Assembly (NCBI GenBank): GCA_025054525.1
Contig: JANWZJ010000008.1
Location: 1-58,611, forward strand
Reading direction: 5' to 3'
Length of the DNA: 58,611 bases
Source of the DNA: Bacteroidia bacterium
GTDB taxonomy: Bacteria > Bacteroidota > Bacteroidia > SpSt-205
In this document: one piece after another, positions 18,480 to 27,459 of the stretch
Position numbering within the stretch: the stretch's first letter is position 1
How the letters are laid out: each line of letters opens with the position of its first letter
The notes under the pieces: model-generated
What the model was told of the DNA's origin: nothing
The model's database searches: none
Seen by the model: the letters and a program-made list of their open reading frames with translations, nothing else
Made by a program: the position numbers and the translations under genes

Positions 18480-19097
18480 ATGCGGTATTTTCTCGTAGCA
18501 GTAAGCCTCATATGGTATAGCTGTACTCCATCTCCTCAGGGCACAGAAGCTCAAACCGCACCTGCTCAGGCCCCCTCTTCAGGTGCAGGTGGTAAAGTAC
18601 TAACCCTCTCTTCCAGCGAGAGTAAAGTAGTCGCCGTGGGTGCTAAGGTTACAGGCAAACATGAAATCGCCTTCCCTATCCAAGAAGGCAACCTGCAACT
18701 GGCAGAAAATGCTCCTTGCCTCAGTAGTGGGAAGATTGTCTTAGACATAGCTCACTTGGAGGTCTTAGACTTACAGGGAGAGGATAAAAAAGAGCTGGAA
18801 GAGCATTTACGCAGCGAAGACTTCTTTCTGACAGAGAAATATCCTACGGCTATATTTGAGATTACAGGATGCGAGAAAGGTACGGGCGATACGATTCTGC
18901 TTTCGGGTAATCTCACGATGAGAGGAGTTACGAAGAACATTCGTTTCCCCGCCGTATTCACTCAATCCGGCGATAAATGGCAAGCCAAAGCTGCCTTCTA
19001 CATCAATCGCCAAGAATGGGGCATCGCTTATCGGGGACGAAAGGATAATCTCATACGAGATGAAGTAGATATTCGCTTAGAGATTGTAGCCCAGTGA
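18480..19097 (+). CDS. YceI-family exported protein
   Basis: 205 aa. Hydrophobic N terminus followed by Cys15 (WYSC, an imperfect lipobox), a low-complexity Ala/Pro/Gln linker (~residues 20-40), then a YceI lipocalin-like barrel: KVTGKHEIAFPI, GKIVLDIAHLEVLD, HLRSEDFFLTEKYPTAIFEI, GNLTMRGVTKNIRFPA and NRQEWGI. YceI proteins bind long isoprenoid or amide lipids in the periplasm. It probably acts there, anchored to a membrane if lipidated. The stop overlaps the GTG of the EVE gene by 4 bp. Confidence 0.88.
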   Translation: MRYFLVAVSLIWYSCTPSPQGTEAQTAPAQAPSSGAGGKVLTLSSSESKVVAVGAKVTGKHEIAFPIQEGNLQLAENAPCLSSGKIVLDIAHLEVLDLQGEDKKELEEHLRSEDFFLTEKYPTAIFEITGCEKGTGDTILLSGNLTMRGVTKNIRFPAVFTQSGDKWQAKAAFYINRQEWGIAYRGRKDNLIRDEVDIRLEIVAQ

Positions 19098-19504
19098 GCG
19101 GCTGCTGGTTGGTCAAGTCCGAACCCGAAGAATATAGCTTTAAAGACCTACTGCGCGAAGGGCGGGTGATATGGGACGGGGTGCGCAATCCCCAAGCCCA
19201 GCGTTACCTTAGACAAATGAAAAAAGGAGATGAGGTCTTTTATTATCATACAGGTAGAGAAAAAGCGGTAGTAGGTTTAGCTGAAGTAAGCAGAGAAGCA
19301 TTCCCCGACCCAAACGACCCTCGGTATGCCGTCGTAGAGCTACGCCCCAAAGCCCAGTTCTTTCAGTTTGTGCCCCTCGCTCTATTCCGGACCGAACCTT
19401 CTCTGGCGGAGTTTGCTTTGCTACGACAGCCGCGCCTCTCTGTCATGCCTGTATCTTCGGAGGTAGCTCACTGGATTAAGCAGCAAGCAAGATACCCAGC
19501 GTAA
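19094..19504 (+). CDS. EVE domain-containing protein
   Basis: 136 aa from GTG 19094 (4-bp overlap with the yceI-like stop). It is a single EVE domain, related to human THYN1 and part of the PUA superfamily: CWLVKSEPEEYSF, WDGVRNPQAQRYLRQMKKGD, FYYHTG, KAVVGLAEV. EVE domains bind modified bases in DNA or RNA. The stand-alone form is widespread in bacteria and its role is poorly defined. Here it sits in an ordinary operon with no nuclease or methylase nearby, so a defence role is not supported. Confidence 0.9.
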   Translation: MSGCWLVKSEPEEYSFKDLLREGRVIWDGVRNPQAQRYLRQMKKGDEVFYYHTGREKAVVGLAEVSREAFPDPNDPRYAVVELRPKAQFFQFVPLALFRTEPSLAEFALLRQPRLSVMPVSSEVAHWIKQQARYPA

Positions 19505-19514
19505 AAGAATTTGT

Positions 19515-19522
19515 TACCTTTG
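19515..19522 (+). promoter_or_regulatory. -7 box for gene 19529
   Basis: TACCTTTG, 6 nt before ATG 19529; it supports that start over the TTG at 19511, which would lie inside the promoter. Confidence 0.65.
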
Positions 19523-19528
19523 TCATCA

Positions 19529-20230
19529 ATGGGGTTACGATACTGGATATTTTGGTTCTCCATAGTATGGGCGCAGCAGACTTTAGTTAATCTCCCTTCG
19601 ATAGAAATCACACATCCGAAGCGAGTATTTGTACTGCATGAAAGCCAAATCCGATTCTGGCATCCTGAGCCCCACTGGGTAACGACCCACTTTCTTACTT
19701 ACGGGCTGAGCCACAAGGTAGAGTTAGCGGTTACGCTACATGACATAGGTATCCCTCGGCAAGCCTACCGTTCTTTGGCGATAGGCTACAAATGTACAGA
19801 GGACATTTTCGCAAGAGAACTCCCCGAATTAGAGCTTAAGTGGGCTTTGGGTCAAATGCTGATAGTTTCTCTCAGTGGTAGGCGCCCCGGTTTATGGACC
19901 TATGTCCTATGGAGTATGCGCATACCTCATTTACGCACGCGCCTATCCGCTGGTATCAATGCAGGACCGCCTGCTCTTTTCGGAGAGACCGGACATAAGT
20001 ATCCTTTAGATTTGAGCACAATAGATTTCATCGGCTCTATAGAACAACCTATTGGCGAGCATGTCAATATCATCTTAGAGTGGTTCTCTGGCAGACATCA
20101 TGAGTTTGCGAGCCTCATTCCTGGCTTGATTGTCAACTGGAAGGACTGGACTTTCGTGCTGGGCTGCCGTATCCCTAACGACGCAGAAGAAGGCATCAGT
20201 TTAGTCACGGAAGTAGGGCATACCTTTTAG
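19529..20230 (+). CDS. Exported protein, probable small outer-membrane beta-barrel
   Basis: 233 aa from ATG 19529. The signal peptide ends SIVWA-Q. The mature part alternates short hydrophobic strands with polar turns (HKVELAVTLHDIG, KWALGQMLIVSLSGRR, RLSAGINAG, HVNIILEWFSG, WTFVLGCRI), which suggests an outer-membrane barrel of roughly 8-10 strands. I do not recognise a family. The last 30 bp overlap the convergent gene at 20201. It has its own near-leaderless promoter. Confidence 0.6.
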   Translation: MGLRYWIFWFSIVWAQQTLVNLPSIEITHPKRVFVLHESQIRFWHPEPHWVTTHFLTYGLSHKVELAVTLHDIGIPRQAYRSLAIGYKCTEDIFARELPELELKWALGQMLIVSLSGRRPGLWTYVLWSMRIPHLRTRLSAGINAGPPALFGETGHKYPLDLSTIDFIGSIEQPIGEHVNIILEWFSGRHHEFASLIPGLIVNWKDWTFVLGCRIPNDAEEGISLVTEVGHTF

Positions 20231-21427
20231 CTTATTTCGTAGTTCCAAAAGAGCTACACCACACAGATATAGCTGCAACCATTCAACATCCAGCCGGTAA
20301 CGGATATTTAGTACATGGTTAGCAGCATAAAATCCCGTGAATAATGCACTCACCGTAAGTACATAGAGAGTGAAGGATTTGTAGCGTTTGAAGCCGTAAA
20401 GTGCGCCCAGAAAGAATAAGAGATTCACAAGTATGACGGGAAGTTTGCGCACTATCCAAAACTGAATGGACTCATTAGCCCAATATCGCGGGGGTATCCA
20501 CCAGAAGATCACAGCATTCAGCAAGGTGCGCTCTGCTACCAGTAGCAGCCCCTTCTCCCGAAGCACTTTCCGACCTAACTCTTCTAAGGCAGGACCGCCC
20601 TGCTTTTCTGGCAAGACAAAAAGAGAATCAATAAGCCGGGTTACTTCTGCAGAAACAGCATATTTAGGAGTAATAGCTAGCTTTGGATGCCATGATATGA
20701 TAAACGCATGTTGACCAGCATAGGTTTTTGTCCAGGTCGGATAGCCGAAAGTGAGATACCCTCGCAGCGCCCATGCCCCTATTACAAGCAGAGCGAAGGG
20801 AATAAGCCTAAGAGCTTCTTTCCAGCGAAGGGTGCGCGCGATAGCGATGAGCATCGGTATAAGAGCCACAGGCTTCTCCAACCATGCCAGACCTAACCAC
20901 AGTCCTAAGAAAACAGCCCATCCCCACTGAAATTGCATCCGCAGCTTATATAAGCCTATACCCCAAAGTACTGTGAGAAAGATGAAGAGGGGGGTATTCT
21001 CCAAAACGGTGGGATAATAGAAAAACGAGGGATGGAAGGCAAATAAGAGACCTACTACTCTACCGAGTTGAGCTGAGAGCATGAGATTACTCAACTGATA
21101 CAAGAGAAGGGGCATCCAAGAAAGAAGGAAATGCTGTACGATAACAGGCGGCCATAGATTAGCGGGGTCGCCCCCAAGCCATAGGAAGAAAGCTAAAAAT
21201 AGTGGATAGAAGGGGCCTTTTGCAGTCGTAGGGCCTCTGTCGTAAATGCTGAAGCCTTTGCCTTCTGCCAAGTGAAGCGCTATATCTAAATCCTCAGCCC
21301 CATGAATAGGTGGCTTGATAAGAAACTGAAAGACCATCCGCGCTATAAAGTGTAGGATTCCTATGTACAGGAAGAAACGCTCAGTATGATTGAAGAATAG
21401 GTCTCTCAGGAAGCGAACCACACCCAC
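20201..21427 (-). CDS. Polytopic membrane protein, GT-C glycosyltransferase-like
   Basis: 408 aa with about ten transmembrane segments. The first loop has HGAEDLDIALHLAEGKGFS and TAKGPFYPLFLAFFL, resembling the acidic loop and P-x-YP-x-F-L motif of PMT/ArnT-like (GT39/GT83) enzymes. It probably transfers a sugar from a polyprenyl carrier outside the inner membrane. The start overlaps purM by 22 bp, so it is translated from the same transcript. The 3' end overlaps convergent gene 19529-20230 by 30 bp. The acceptor is unknown. Confidence 0.7.
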   Translation of the reverse strand: MGVVRFLRDLFFNHTERFFLYIGILHFIARMVFQFLIKPPIHGAEDLDIALHLAEGKGFSIYDRGPTTAKGPFYPLFLAFFLWLGGDPANLWPPVIVQHFLLSWMPLLLYQLSNLMLSAQLGRVVGLLFAFHPSFFYYPTVLENTPLFIFLTVLWGIGLYKLRMQFQWGWAVFLGLWLGLAWLEKPVALIPMLIAIARTLRWKEALRLIPFALLVIGAWALRGYLTFGYPTWTKTYAGQHAFIISWHPKLAITPKYAVSAEVTRLIDSLFVLPEKQGGPALEELGRKVLREKGLLLVAERTLLNAVIFWWIPPRYWANESIQFWIVRKLPVILVNLLFFLGALYGFKRYKSFTLYVLTVSALFTGFYAANHVLNIRYRLDVEWLQLYLCGVALLELRNKLKGMPYFRD

Positions 21428-22548
21428 TGCTGCCCTTGGAACTTAACTTCCATTCGGCTGGGCTGGTCTATGGGCATAGCAGTACCTATGACCTTCGCAT
21501 CTACGCCATAAGTGCGACTCAAATCTATGAGCTCTTCCCCTACTTGCGGCTCTGCGTACAGCTCTAAGCGATGACCCATATTGAAGGTTTCAAAAAGTTC
21601 TGCCCAAGTGCGCTTACCTTCCAGCAAGCGAAAAATAATAGGAACTGGAAAAAAATTCTCTTTCCGAATAAGCGTTTGGGGGAAATATTTCAGTGCTTTT
21701 CGCTGTCCTCCGCCCGTACAGTGAATGGCTCCATAGAGATAACGGCGATATTTGGGGAGAATCTCTCGCAAAATCGGGAGATATGTACGCGAAGGAGAAA
21801 GGAGCAATTTCCCCACTGGTATGCCTTCTACTTCATCACGGAGGCGAAGCGTACCTTGGTAGGTATGAGTTAGGGAGGGTTCAGTCGTTTCAGGATACTG
21901 ATGTTTGTAGGAAGCATCCAGTAAAAGGTGCCTGGCAGCAGTGATTCCATTACAGCCTACGCCGCTATTGTGTGTATTTTCATAGTTAGCCTGCCCGAAG
22001 CTCGCCAACCCTAAAATCAATATCTCTTTGTCTGGTCTTCGCAGCGGAATCAGTTGATTAGCGGGTACTCTGGCGGCCGCCGTAGCCTCTAATCCTATTG
22101 TGCGCACAACATCGGGCATGTCTGCTGTTTCGCCACCTGCTACTTTGGCGGGAATGCCCAGCGCTTCAAGCTGCTCAATGAAAGCATAAACCCCCCGAAT
22201 AATCGCCATCACTATCTCATCGGGTACGAAGAAGGGATTGCGCGTAATTGTCGTAGAAAAGACAAATTTCCCTACGATACCACTACAGGCAAGATCATCG
22301 GTATTCATGACCAAGGCATCCTGAGCTAAGTCAGACCAGACCTGCATATCCCCTGTTTCCTTCCACCAGAGGTAAGCCAAGACTCCTTTCGTACCAATAC
22401 CATCGGCATGGAGAGCGAAGCGATAAGCTGGGTCCCCTGCTATGTCGGGCAATATCGGTGCAAAGTAGCCTGATTTAGCGGGGGGAAGACTTTCTAAAAA
22501 GGATTTATGCGCCGATACCCCTAAAGTCCGGTACCAGTCCTCAGTCAC
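21406..22548 (-). CDS. purM: Phosphoribosylformylglycinamidine cyclo-ligase (AIR synthase)
   Basis: 380 aa. It catalyses the ATP-dependent ring closure of FGAM to AIR in purine synthesis. Conserved parts are HADGIGTKGVLAYL, VMNTDDLACSG, VAGGETADMPDVV and HNSGVGCNGIT; a C-terminal AIRS_C domain follows (HCTGGGQRKALKY, FNMGHRLELY). It is the longer Bacteroidota-type PurM rather than the ~345-aa E. coli form. It lies after the MCE gene with an 8-bp overlap. No other purine gene is nearby. Confidence 0.93.
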   Translation of the reverse strand: MTEDWYRTLGVSAHKSFLESLPPAKSGYFAPILPDIAGDPAYRFALHADGIGTKGVLAYLWWKETGDMQVWSDLAQDALVMNTDDLACSGIVGKFVFSTTITRNPFFVPDEIVMAIIRGVYAFIEQLEALGIPAKVAGGETADMPDVVRTIGLEATAAARVPANQLIPLRRPDKEILILGLASFGQANYENTHNSGVGCNGITAARHLLLDASYKHQYPETTEPSLTHTYQGTLRLRDEVEGIPVGKLLLSPSRTYLPILREILPKYRRYLYGAIHCTGGGQRKALKYFPQTLIRKENFFPVPIIFRLLEGKRTWAELFETFNMGHRLELYAEPQVGEELIDLSRTYGVDAKVIGTAMPIDQPSRMEVKFQGQQWVWFAS

Positions 22549-23473
22549 GGGAATCTCGTTTGCGCCCGAAGAGTGAGAAATGCACGAAACGCTCAGGATG
22601 AATGCGCAGTTCCTCTAAGAGCATGCGAAGGCTAATCGTGGTCTTATCCAGGTCTCGGTATAAGCTACTATCTCGCAGCAGAAGTCCCAACGAACCTTTC
22701 CCTTCGTTTATATGATGGAGGGCTTGGTTGAGCTGGGCAGAAGAAGAGTCTAAATGAGCTATAAGGGAAGGTAGCCTTGCCCTTAGAGAATCGCTTGTTT
22801 TTTCTAAAGAGTATAAGGAGTTATTCAGGGTAGGGCGTAATTCGCGCAGGGTTTGGTCCAGCTCGGACAGCGTACGACGGAGTTGAGCAGTGGTAGGCGT
22901 GAGTTCGCTGCGAGTATGGTCTGCCAGTGCCTCTATGCTGTGGAGCGTGCGGGGTATAGAGCCTTTTTCTTTCTCCAGAATCGCATTCAAATAGGAAGCA
23001 GTTTGCTGAAGTTGGGAGAGAAGGCCTTCCAGTTTTTCTTTGAGAGGACTGAGTTCGCGTGTGATTCGGTCTATCGTACCCGTAGCCAAGCTATCCAATA
23101 AAGTGTCTCCATCTTGAGCCAACTTCTCTGCTTTTCCTGGCACTATGGCAAGTCCCTTAGTACCCAGCAGGTCTAAGTTTGTAATAGTAGCCCGAGAGTC
23201 TATAGGAAGCGGTATTGCTCGTAGCACCTCAAACTCTACTAACACTTGACCCGTGCTGGGATTAAAGCTCAGAGCTTGAACCTGTCCTACCTTATAGCCT
23301 CGGTAAAGGACTTTGTCGCTGGTGGAAAGGTTATCAGCATTATCAAAGACAGCGTAATACGTATTGTAGCGCTGGAAGACGGAGTGCCCTTTGAGATAGT
23401 TGAAGCCGAAGAAGAGGATGACGGCTGCGACTACGAAGATGATGCCGATTTGCGCTTCACGGGAGAGTCGCAT
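22541..23473 (-). CDS. MCE-family lipid transport protein (MlaD-like)
   Basis: 310 aa from ATG 23473, chosen because it gives MRLSREAQIGIIFVVAAVIL, the usual short N terminus and single membrane anchor, and lies 4 nt after a promoter box. One MCE domain covers about residues 35-115 (YAVFDNADNLSTSDKVLYRGYKVG ... LLGTKGLAIVPG), and the C-terminal 190 residues are a long coiled coil. Such proteins form hexamers in the periplasm and carry phospholipids between the membranes, with an MlaE/MlaF ABC transporter. No mlaE or mlaF is adjacent; it sits between atpE and purM. Confidence 0.88.
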   Translation of the reverse strand: MRLSREAQIGIIFVVAAVILFFGFNYLKGHSVFQRYNTYYAVFDNADNLSTSDKVLYRGYKVGQVQALSFNPSTGQVLVEFEVLRAIPLPIDSRATITNLDLLGTKGLAIVPGKAEKLAQDGDTLLDSLATGTIDRITRELSPLKEKLEGLLSQLQQTASYLNAILEKEKGSIPRTLHSIEALADHTRSELTPTTAQLRRTLSELDQTLRELRPTLNNSLYSLEKTSDSLRARLPSLIAHLDSSSAQLNQALHHINEGKGSLGLLLRDSSLYRDLDKTTISLRMLLEELRIHPERFVHFSLFGRKRDSRD

Positions 23474-23477
23474 CTCA

Positions 23478-23485
23478 CAAAAGTA
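23478..23485 (-). promoter_or_regulatory. -7 box for the MCE gene
   Basis: TACTTTTG on the minus strand, 4 nt before ATG 23473 and directly after the hairpin at 23486-23512. Confidence 0.6.
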
Positions 23486-23512
23486 CGCTGCCTGCGATGT
23501 ACGCAGGCAGCG
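23486..23512 (-). terminator. Hairpin between atpE and the MCE gene
   Basis: A perfect 11-bp stem (23486-23496 with 23502-23512) and a 5-nt loop lie 9 nt after the atpE stop. On the minus strand it is followed by GTACTTTTG, a weak U-tract that is also the next promoter. It may be an imperfect terminator or an mRNA 3' stabiliser. Confidence 0.55.
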
Positions 23513-23521
23513 CAAAGGGTT

Positions 23522-23782
<261 letters not shown>

Positions 23783-24805
23783 TTAGTGGGATTCTTCTAC
23801 CGCCATGCCCAAAAACACAGCAGTAAGAAGCGTGAAGATATAGGCCTGAATAGCAGCTACTAAGGTCTCTAACCCCATGACAAAAAGCCCCAGCGCTATT
23901 GAAAACACCGACACTCCTAATCCTACGGCTACTGATTTGAGTACCGCTGATAGAATGAAAATGAGTCCTATCACGGAGAGCATCATGAGGTGTCCCGCGA
24001 AGATGTTCGCAAAAAGACGCATCATAAGAGCAAATGGACGCGAGAACATTCCCAGCAATTCTATGGGCATCATGAAGAGTTTGAGCCAAATAGGCGCACC
24101 AGGATACCAAAAGATATGAGCCCAATACTCTTTAGTGCCGTTGATTTGCACGAGGATGAAGGTGATAAGGGCTAAGAGAAAGGTCAAGGTGATATTTCCC
24201 ATGATATTGGAGTTGAGGGGAGTGAGTCCCAGTAGATTACTAGCCCAGATGAAGAAGAATACGCTAAGCAAATAGGGCAGGAACTTATCGGCTTTTTCAT
24301 GGAGGGAAGGGCGAGCGATATTGTCCCTCACAAATAGAATCACAGGCTCCAGCCAGCGAGCTGCCCCCTTAGGCACGGCAGAAGTAGCATAGAGTTGAGC
24401 TGCTTTTCGCCCTATCCACAGGAGCAGGAGTCCGATAAGGAGAAGCTGAAAGGCTGTTTTAGTGAGCGAAAGGTCTAATATGGGCTCACAATCTATAGCA
24501 GCCAGTTTGCCCTCCGGAGTCAAGGTATAGCCTTTGGGTTCCAGTTGGGCTTGGACTTCTTCAGCAGTGTGTCCTGTTATGAAGAAGAGAGAAAGCCCTC
24601 GCTTTGGATGGTAAAGAATCCTTGGCAAAGGAATACTTAGCGCCAGATAATGGGTAGTGCCGTCGGCATTTTTGCCCCAGGGAATGTCGGTAATATGCCA
24701 ATCATAGCTATCCTTGACGTGCGCTAAGATGAACCCTGTACCTTCTCCCCCCCCAGCCCATAGAATAGAGGAGAGAAGCCCGAAGTATATTACTATGCTT
24801 CTCAT
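23783..24805 (-). CDS. atpB: ATP synthase F0 subunit a
   Basis: 340 aa, with a cleavable-looking signal peptide (SSILWAGG) and an extracytoplasmic N-terminal domain of about 100 residues (HVKDSYDWHITDIPWG) before the membrane part, as is usual in Bacteroidota. The membrane part contains SVFFFIWASNLLGLTPL, the conserved Arg helix (PFALMMRLFANIFAGHLMM) and the last helix (LVAAIQAYIFTLLTAVFLG). It forms the proton half-channels against the c-ring. It starts 2 nt after the upstream small gene. Confidence 0.95.
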   Translation of the reverse strand: MRSIVIYFGLLSSILWAGGGEGTGFILAHVKDSYDWHITDIPWGKNADGTTHYLALSIPLPRILYHPKRGLSLFFITGHTAEEVQAQLEPKGYTLTPEGKLAAIDCEPILDLSLTKTAFQLLLIGLLLLWIGRKAAQLYATSAVPKGAARWLEPVILFVRDNIARPSLHEKADKFLPYLLSVFFFIWASNLLGLTPLNSNIMGNITLTFLLALITFILVQINGTKEYWAHIFWYPGAPIWLKLFMMPIELLGMFSRPFALMMRLFANIFAGHLMMLSVIGLIFILSAVLKSVAVGLGVSVFSIALGLFVMGLETLVAAIQAYIFTLLTAVFLGMAVEESH

Positions 24806-24807
24806 GC

Positions 24808-25161
24808 TCAGGGGCGCAAGTTATGAAAGATGAGCCCAACTTCGGCTATCAGGAGGAGTACCACCATAATAACGATTACAGCCCCGAAAGGCACAATCTC
24901 AGGCCGATAAAGCCAAGCAATCAAGGCTATCAGAAGAGGGAGCAGAACGAGCCGTAGGGCTGTCGGGTAAGCAAAGGCTATGTTGGGATTGGCTGCCTGC
25001 CTCAGTTTGATAGAAAGACCCGTTATGCCCACGACCGAGAGCCAGGCCCAGAAGCATGCCATCCAGGTATTTTGAGAGACATGCATGCGCTCAACCACCG
25101 CAAAAGCGATAAAAGATGCCCCCCCTATTATAGCTATAATGATTATCAGAGGCTTTCTCAT
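24808..25161 (-). CDS. Small four-helix membrane protein in the atp operon (AtpI-like)
   Basis: 117 aa with four hydrophobic segments (~5-22, 32-50, 68-88, 91-110) and little else. Its place between atpZ and atpB is that of AtpI/uncI-type proteins, which help c-ring assembly. The sequence alone (VVERMHVSQNTWMACFW, PTALRLVLLPLLIALIAWLY) is not diagnostic to me, so the call rests on topology and position. It overlaps atpZ by 4 bp. Confidence 0.65.
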   Translation of the reverse strand: MRKPLIIIIAIIGGASFIAFAVVERMHVSQNTWMACFWAWLSVVGITGLSIKLRQAANPNIAFAYPTALRLVLLPLLIALIAWLYRPEIVPFGAVIVIMVVLLLIAEVGLIFHNLRP

Positions 25162-25364
25162 AGTCGAAGGATTACCCAGAGTACATGAGCTACTCCACCT
25201 AATGCAGCGATGAGCAAACCATACGGACTAAATCCCAAGTACCGTTCTACAAGGTACCCTATCAGTGTCCATAGTCCCATGATAGCCACAATTTCTATGC
25301 CCACCGAGAGGGCGCGACGCCAACTATCGGACGGCTTGGGCTTCCGCTTGGGCGTAAAGCGCAT
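25158..25364 (-). CDS. atpZ: AtpZ/AtpI-family small membrane protein
   Basis: 68 aa, two transmembrane helices. A basic N terminus (RFTPKRKPKPSDSWRR) precedes VGIEIVAIMGLWTLIGYLVERYLG and FSPYGLLIAALGGVAHV, the G-x-x-x-D/E-x-x-LG then P/Y-G-x-x-x-G pattern of the AtpZ/AtpI family, thought to assist ATP synthase assembly or ion transport. It overlaps the 3' end of fadD by 41 bp on the same strand, which suggests translational coupling from the fadD transcript. Confidence 0.8.
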   Translation of the reverse strand: MRFTPKRKPKPSDSWRRALSVGIEIVAIMGLWTLIGYLVERYLGFSPYGLLIAALGGVAHVLWVILRL

Positions 25365-27129
25365 CTATGGCATCTTTATACTGAGAGAGAATGACTCGGC
25401 GCTTGAGCTTGAGGGTGGGCGTCAGCTCACCTCCCTCAATCGTCCATTCCTTCGTCAGCAGAATGAACTTCTTCACTCGCTCATATTGAGAAAACTGTTG
25501 ATTGATTCCTTCTATTTCCTGCTCAAAAAGTGTAACTACCTTAGGATGGCGAACAAGGTCTTCGCGTCCCATAAAAGATATGCTCTGATCAGCCGCCCAC
25601 TTCTCCAAGGTAGGGAAAGAAGGCACAATCAGCGCTGCGGGAAACTTGCGAAACTCCCCGATGACCATGGCTTGCTCTATGAAGACAGAGCTTTTGAGCG
25701 CCGACTCTATAGGTTGTGGGGCGATATATTTACCGCCCGCCGTTTTGAACATCTCCTTCTTTCGGTCTGTAATGAAAAGGAACCCATCTTTGTCTATTTT
25801 ACCTACATCTCCCGTGTAGAACCATCCTTCCTTCAGTACCTCAGCGGTAGCCTCAGGATTTTTGTAATACCCGAGCATGACATTAGGACCTCGGACGGTG
25901 ATTTCGCCTTCTCCTTCGGGGTAGCCATCCAAAGGAGTGATACGCACTTCTACCCCCGGGATAGGACGCCCTATAGAGCCCAGTCTATATGCATCAAAAG
26001 TATTGACCGAGATGACGGGGGAAGTTTCGGTAAGTCCGTATCCTTCCATAATAGGAATGCCCGCTCCCCAGAAAACCCGCGCTAAATGAGACGGCAGAGC
26101 TGCCGCCCCCGTAACAATCAGCCGGATATTGCCCCCCAAGGCCTCCTTCCACTTGCGAAAGACCAGCGCCCTCGCCAAAGCAAGCTGGAGAGAATACCCT
26201 AATCCATATTTTTTCTCAGGATCGTAATCTTGAACAAGCCCCATCGCCCAGAAGAATAGCGTGCGCTTGATACCTGTCAGCGTTTGTCCCGTAGTTTGAA
26301 TTCGTTCATATACCTTTTCTATGAGCCGAGGCACAGAGGTGAAGACATGGGGCTTGACTTCTTGCAGGTTATCTCGAATCGTGTCCAAGCTCTCTGCATA
26401 ATACACTCCTATTCCCATCGCTAAGTAAGTATAGAACACCATCCGCTCAAAGCTATGATTGAGCGGAAGAAAGCTAAGCGCACGCAGTCGCTCTGGACCT
26501 TCGGTTTTCGGGAGCAGGTTGAGCGAACGCACTGTAAGTACATTAGATACGATATTATGATGGGTGAGAATCACGCCCTTAGGTACGCCTGTCGTCCCCG
26601 AGGTGTAAAGAATGGTAGCCCAATCTTCTGGCTTCACAGCTTTCTTGTAAGGGGTGAGGTCTGTGGTATCATGCTGTCCCAGTTTGAGAAACTCTTCCCA
26701 AGCAGTGGCATCCGTCTCAGCATCAAACACATAGACCCGCTCGATACTGGGACACTGAGGGAGAATGGACTTTACTTTTTTCCAAATATCTCCGCCTGAG
26801 CAGAATAATATCCGGCTCTCAGAGTGCTGGAGGATATACTCATAATCTTTGGCGATGGAGTTAGCGTACATGGGTACCACGACGAGGCCGATTTGGATAG
26901 CGCCCAAGTCCACGAAGTTCCATTCTGGGCGATTATTAGAGACAAGGGCTACCCGATCCCCCTTTTGCAAGCCGAGCTTGATAAATGCACGGCTGACGGT
27001 ATCTGCGATTTGGGCTACCTCTTGGGTGGAGTAAGTGTGCCAGCGTCCTGCTTTTTTGCCTGCGATAGCATCGGGACGAGGCTGGCGAAGCTGTTCGCTT
27101 AGGAAGTCATGCAGGCGACTAATACTCAT
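25324..27129 (-). CDS. fadD: Long-chain acyl-CoA synthetase (AMP-forming)
   Basis: 601 aa from ATG 27129, chosen because it sits 4 nt after a promoter box; an alternative start at 27156 would reach into the rnpB 3' end. ANL-superfamily motifs are in order: TILYTSGTTGVPKGVILTHHN (P-loop), LRALSFLPLNHSFERM, MEGYGLTETSPVISVN, EGWFYTGDVGKIDKDGFLFI and DRKKEMFKTAGGKYIAPQPI. The enzyme activates fatty acids to acyl-CoA via acyl-AMP at the cytoplasmic membrane. It belongs to the eukaryote-like ~600-aa long-chain group common in Bacteroidota. It heads the transcript leading into the atp genes. Confidence 0.93.
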   Translation of the reverse strand: MSISRLHDFLSEQLRQPRPDAIAGKKAGRWHTYSTQEVAQIADTVSRAFIKLGLQKGDRVALVSNNRPEWNFVDLGAIQIGLVVVPMYANSIAKDYEYILQHSESRILFCSGGDIWKKVKSILPQCPSIERVYVFDAETDATAWEEFLKLGQHDTTDLTPYKKAVKPEDWATILYTSGTTGVPKGVILTHHNIVSNVLTVRSLNLLPKTEGPERLRALSFLPLNHSFERMVFYTYLAMGIGVYYAESLDTIRDNLQEVKPHVFTSVPRLIEKVYERIQTTGQTLTGIKRTLFFWAMGLVQDYDPEKKYGLGYSLQLALARALVFRKWKEALGGNIRLIVTGAAALPSHLARVFWGAGIPIMEGYGLTETSPVISVNTFDAYRLGSIGRPIPGVEVRITPLDGYPEGEGEITVRGPNVMLGYYKNPEATAEVLKEGWFYTGDVGKIDKDGFLFITDRKKEMFKTAGGKYIAPQPIESALKSSVFIEQAMVIGEFRKFPAALIVPSFPTLEKWAADQSISFMGREDLVRHPKVVTLFEQEIEGINQQFSQYERVKKFILLTKEWTIEGGELTPTLKLKRRVILSQYKDAIDALYAQAEAQAVR

Positions 27130-27133
27130 ACCA

Positions 27134-27141
27134 CAAAAATA
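27134..27141 (-). promoter_or_regulatory. -7 box for fadD
   Basis: TATTTTTG on the minus strand, 4 nt before ATG 27129 and 5 nt past the last paired base of rnpB. Confidence 0.6.
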
Positions 27142-27146
27142 CAAAG

Positions 27147-27459
27147 GCGGGAGCATGGGTGGTAAGCCGGGTTCTGTGTCTACGTCTGCATGGCTCTGAG
27201 CGACCTACCCGCCAGCTCTGGGAGCGGTCTTTGCTGGCTATTTGGTCTCGCGCCGGCTTGGGGTTACCCTGAGGGGACGCTTTTACCGTCCCTTTTCACC
27301 CTTACCCCAGTGGGCTGGGGCGGTTTATTTTCTGTGGTCCTATCCGTCGCAATCCCTTGCAGGACTGCGCCCTCCCTTTCGGAAGGAAGCCTGCTCCCTG
27401 GCGCCCGGACTTTCCTCTGGGGAGCTAACCTCCCCAGCGCAGACGCCCCCACCTCCCGC
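27147..27459 (-). ncRNA. rnpB: RNase P RNA (bacterial type A)
   Basis: On the minus strand the universal RNase P blocks appear in order: GAGGAAAGTCCGGGC near the 5' end, AGGGTGAAAAGGGACGGTAA in the middle and ACAGAACCCGGCTTA near the 3' end. The ends pair as P1 (GCGGGAG with CTCCCGC, 27453-27459 and 27147-27153, extended by GGTGG/CCACC). At 313 nt it is on the short side. It is the catalytic RNA that cuts 5' leaders from pre-tRNAs. It starts at the base next to the stop codon of the OmpA-like gene and ends just before the fadD promoter. A possible own promoter, TAGGGTTTG (27471-27479), lies in the last codons of that gene. Confidence 0.95.

Noticed and set aside
19094-19504. EVE protein as part of a defence island
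   Set aside because: Neighbours are housekeeping or envelope genes with no nuclease, methylase or ATPase.
25210-26085. 291-codon plus-strand frame antisense to fadD and atpZ
   Set aside because: Both genes beneath it have clear family motifs; the antisense product has none.
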